A stretch of DNA of 64,000 bases from Parascedosporium putredinis (Eukaryota > Ascomycota > Sordariomycetes > Microascales > Microascaceae): NCBI GenBank assembly GCA_949357655.1, contig CASHTG010000015.1, positions 3,906,001 through 3,970,000 of the forward strand, in the 5' to 3' direction. The notes below the pieces were generated by a model, which was given only the letters and a program-made list of their open reading frames with translations, was not told where the DNA came from and ran no database searches. Both the position numbers and the translations under genes were made by a program. Positions 60,088 to 64,000 of this stretch are shown piece after piece; position 1 is the first letter of the stretch, and each line of letters opens with the position of its first letter.

Positions 60088-63000
60088 CGGAACGGTGAAG
60101 CACAGCTAATCGTATTAGTCCTGGGGCTGTTCCGGAGATTCTATGCGGGTGGCGCGCCTTGGCGGTGGAGGGTGGGGGAAGGACAGGGGGTGAGGGGGTG
60201 CGTCTGCACAGCTTCGTAGGCCTCTAGCTTGCCTTCCTTCCTTCTTTCTTCCTTCCTTTTTCTCTCCCAAACGTACAGACCAACGGTGGGGGTGGAAGGG
60301 GGGCTCGAACAGATGGGGAAGATGGGAGCTTGACACGTTCGGCCAAGGAGAAAGAAAGGGCAAATACCAACGAGTAAGGTAGTGAGAAAAGAAAGGAAAG
60401 GAAAACGAGAGCTGCTGCTGCAGCGATGGGGTGGGTTCGAAGCAGGACCCGGTGCTTCCTTTTGGCATAGCGTGCAGGGGTGTCTTCGTGAGATGCTGAC
60501 GGGCAACCATGTGGCGGACAAGATGGCTATTGGGAAAGGGGATGCACACACAAGGACACAAGCACACACCTAACAGAATAGAGCTATACCGGCGAGGAGG
60601 GGGCGTACGATGACACGGAGCACCTAAGAATTGGCGGCGTGCGCAGGATGTAAGCCGCGGCGTCCTAGTTACGGGACCCGGCGGGGAAAAGAATCGCAGA
60701 TCCCTCGGAGCTTGTCCGCCGTATTAGTGGACGTTTGTGATCGACTAGTCTTGTTCGTGTTCCCCAACCCCGACGGCCAGCGAGGTCACGAAATGGGGCG
60801 TCACGATGGCGAAGAACAAAAGCAAAAAAATACAACTGGGGAAGAAAAAGAATAAAAAGAACGACAGGCTATTCACCGAGAGCTGCGAAGACACTCGAAG
60901 AGACCAAGAAGAGGGAAAGAGAAGAAAAGAAGAAGAAAAGAGGAGAGGGGGAAACGAAGGGAAAGGAGAGCGAGGAGGAGGAGAAAGGGAGAAGAAGAAG
61001 AAGAAGAAGAAGAAGAAGAAGAAGAAGAAGAAGAAGAGCAGGAACAAGAAGAGAACACCTCTCAGTATACACGGCGCGAGCGGAAAGATGGCGCACGCGC
61101 TGGGGTCAAAATACTATACCAACGAAGAAATATAAGAAGAGGGCTGATGAAACTTGAAGCACAAGAATTCAAGGTCTTAAGATGAGATGTTTCCCATAAC
61201 CCTCCATTCTGCAAAGACGTGCGTCTCAGAAGAGCAGAGGAGAGAAGGGCAAGAGAAAAGACAAGATTGCGTAGCTCGCCAGGCTCACGCGCGCGCAAAA
61301 ACGAAATGCCAGACTAGAGATGGGTCGAGGTCTCACAGCAGTCACCCCAAAAGGACGAGGGCTCCGAAACTACGTGCCTCTCGAATTCTTCAGCTCGCCG
61401 AGTCGACCACCCGCTTTGGGCTGGGTATTGCGGAATTTGTGGAACTGTCTGAGATGGGGAGAGCATGTAAGAGAAAAGAAGAAAGGAAACGAAAAAGGGA
61501 GGCGTTGAAGGAAAAACCCCCTTTGCTTTTTCTCTCGTGTTTCCTTTCTTTTGGCGTTAATCGCACCCCCTGCCTTCATGGACCGTTCGACGCGAGGCGA
61601 GGATATGGCGTGCTGTACAGAGAAAACGCTGGAATGATAGAAAAGGAAGTAGCCTCGGAGTACGATTCTCGAGGGATAGAGAAGAACGACGACGAGGCGA
61701 AGAGTAATAGGAAAGAGAGCGCTCGTCAAGGGCGAAAGAGTGAGCAAAAGAAAGAGAAAAGGAGAACAGAGATACAAGCCGCGTCAGAGTGTCTGGCCTC
61801 TGACTTGCAATCTTCTGGCCTCGTGTCTTTCGCGGATCGACGGTTCTGTATTCCAAACGCAGCAGGGTATGCTTCGTTCTGGTGGTGTTGATGTCTATAT
61901 CTTTCTTGCCACCACCCTGCCCTCCTCCTCCCCCTCGAGTCCTCTCCCTCCATCTTTTTCTTCTTTCTCTCATCCCTTTCCCTGTCGTGAAGTTAAGGGT
62001 GTCATCAACGCTCTCTCTTTCTCTCTTCCCCAAACACACGCTGCATGGCCTGATATGCCGGTAAAGGGTAAAAGGGAATACAATGTCCGCCTCGATATTG
62101 AGGTGGTGGGTGAGCCAGGTTGCTCGTCGCGAGTCAGATGCATATTACCGGGTATGTACTGACAGGATGTATGGTATGCAGGTAAAGTCGTCACAGCGCG
62201 AGAAATGGGGAAAACATTGGGAAAAGAACCAAATCAAAGGGGAGGGGGAGAGGATAAACTTTGAATGTGAGACCTTTGTACTATCGCCTATGATCATTAC
62301 TTTTCCTTTCTCTCTCCCAAGTTTAAAATGTCGACTCACGTCTTGGCTGTCTCTTCCTACTTGGCAGTTTGTTTCTGGTACCTTGCATCGCGAGGGGAGC
62401 TTAGAGGTAGACCTTGCGCGTGTGTGCTCGCGCGTCCACGAGAGACAGCACACGTTGCTTGCCTCGCGGCGGATGCGGGAGCATAACTCATTCGGTAGAG
62501 GGTCTCCTGCTTTCGAGGGTTTGGTTTGACGAGTGTCCCTTTTCATTCAATCCTCCTTCTTTCTATTTTTTTTTCCCCTTTCTTTCTACAATCCCATCGT
62601 GTGAAAAATAAAGGATCTTTGTGATCTCCCGGTGCCGATCTCAGAACGCTCAGATGAAAGAATACCGAGCCGCACACTCGCCTGGCTTTTCCCCCATGGA
62701 AGAAGGCGGGGAAAAAGGGGGAGGCCAGGGACTATGTGTAGCGTCCGCAAACCGCCGGCTGGCATAGAAAATCGGTGGATCGGGGTTGGTGTTGGGGAAG
62801 TCCACCATCACGATCCAGACCCTTTCTCTCGCCCCCGCCACGTCAAAACAAATGCCAACCACCCACATGTGCCCAGGCTTCGGAGTCATGGGAGATGGAA
62901 GAAGAAATCAAACATTAAAGAAAAAAAGTCGAAGATGTTTCGTAAAAAAGAACGCAAGAAAGAATTCAAAAATGAAGGCAAATGGACGATCGCAAAGACG

Positions 63001-64000
63001 AGGCCCGTGCAAGCATGTTGGATCCTCGAATTGCATATTCGGTTCTGCACGTCTTTTGAGCCTAGAATAGTCTGCTGGGTATTATAAACATGCGTAAACG
63101 GGGATGGGGCTAGGATACCGGGGTCTGGATAATAAAGAACGGCAGGTTAGGATAATTCAATAATACATCCAGTCCTCGTCCACTACCTCACCTTGACTAC
63201 CTTTTGGGTTTCTGGCAGAGCCACCGGATTGATGCTGGCGTAGAATGGCGTCCCACGACCGCTTTGAACACGTCGCAATGTTAAGGTTGCCACAAAGGCG
63301 TGCCAAGCCGGTGCTTCTGCACCTCATCCTCCCCACAGGCAATTCAGGTCAACCGGACGCGGGAGAGGAAGAAGGAAAATGTGATGGGAACAATATACTT
63401 TGTAGACTAGCCTCGGACGACTGCAGGTCCAACACCTGTCTTCCTCTTCGTTCCTCTCACACACTCACACACTCACACACTCACCCACCTCTTCCACTTC
63501 CATTGCCTTGTATTCTTTGCTTCCATGCCGATAGTTGATCCGGCGGGTAAAATGGGGCCGGCTGGTTCGAGCGTACAGGTAGGGTCTAGAGTCCATGTTT
63601 CGAAAAAGGACCTGATGGAGATGTGTGGTTATCTTTTGCCGTGACGTCGTGGATATACTATACACTAGTGCAATGGGCATGAACTGCACCGCAAAGGTCC
63701 GCCCGTCCGCTCGAAGGCTGAGTTTCGACGCTAGTATCGTGGTGTCGTCGAGGGTTAATTTAAATATGGGGAGTAGATTGAAAGGCTCAGCCCTGGGGTG
63801 TGATGTGATGCCGGGATTGAGGAGAGGGGAGGAAGGGACTAGTAGTATTTGATGGTTGGCCCAATATCCATGGATGGGCAAACAACGGATGCACCTGCCA
63901 GTGCAAAGTGTGAGGCGCGGCGAGCATCCTGAACTAAGCCCCAGCGGACGGAAGGAGAGACGGACCGAACCATGGCGGCACGCAAGGACAAGAGGTCTAC
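60088..64000. other. Right end of window, no recognisable gene
   Basis: About 3.9 kb upstream of the MFS gene. It presumably contains its promoter and 5' leader and otherwise shows C/T- and GA-rich simple sequence, including the GAA repeat at 60991-61036 and a CACACACT-type repeat at 63459-63484. No frame resembles a known protein family. Confidence 0.5.
60991..61036. repeat. (GAA)15 triplet repeat
   Basis: About fifteen consecutive GAA triplets within a wider purine-rich tract (about 60890-61050). It lies about 0.9 kb upstream of the MFS start codon. Confidence 0.9.

Noticed and set aside
62477..62540. A tRNA-like stretch with a D-arm resembling an A box (TAACTCATTCGGTAGAG).
   Set aside because: No proper anticodon stem, and the would-be T-arm (GGTTTGACGAG) does not match the B-box consensus GGTTCGANTCC.

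Overview
The window looks like genomic DNA of a filamentous ascomycete (Pezizomycotina, most likely Sordariomycetes). Introns are short GT-AG introns, mostly 60-190 bp, with CTAAC/CTGAC-type branch sites. Exons are GC-rich with C-ending codons. The recognisable proteins (Vps17, Seh1, Uba1, FKBP12, Msb2, Bcp1, Mdv1, chorismate mutase, a DHA2-type MFS transporter) are fungal families. There is no operon structure, no rRNA gene, no convincing tRNA gene and no CRISPR array.

Layout. 1-13.5 kb: gene-poor, with only two weak ORF candidates. 13.6-16.0 kb (-): VPS17, a retromer sorting nexin. 16.9-18.5 kb (+): SEH1, a nucleoporin/SEA-complex WD40 protein, divergent from VPS17. 19.5-22.7 kb (-): UBA1, ubiquitin-activating E1, convergent with SEH1. 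25.8-26.7 kb (-): FKBP12 prolyl isomerase, six exons. 26.75-43.28 kb: a 16.5-kb gap without a recognisable gene, holding a MITE-like element, tandem duplications, hairpins and microsatellites. 43.3-45.7 kb (+): MSB2, signalling mucin of the invasive-growth MAPK pathway. 47.6-48.7 kb (+): BCP1, nuclear export/ribosomal protein chaperone. 49.6-52.1 kb (-): MDV1, mitochondrial fission adaptor. 55.2-56.1 kb (+): chorismate mutase (ARO7). 56.8-60.1 kb (-): MFS efflux-type transporter with a very long glutamine-rich cytosolic N-terminus. 60.1-64 kb: no recognisable gene.

The genes do not form a pathway. They are mostly single-copy housekeeping genes of trafficking, nuclear pore, ubiquitin, mitochondrial division and aromatic amino-acid metabolism, plus one surface sensor and one transporter.

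The most important caveat is that every recognised gene has its reading frame broken by missing bases, almost all in runs of C/G (or A). Adding back one or two bases at each run gives an uninterrupted protein of the expected family length (for example Uba1 about 1029 aa, chorismate mutase about 260 aa). I count roughly 37 missing bases and no required insertion. Because several of these genes are essential in yeast, I read this as homopolymer under-calling in the assembly and not as pseudogenes. CDS coordinates below therefore span the whole gene from start to stop, including introns and frame breaks.
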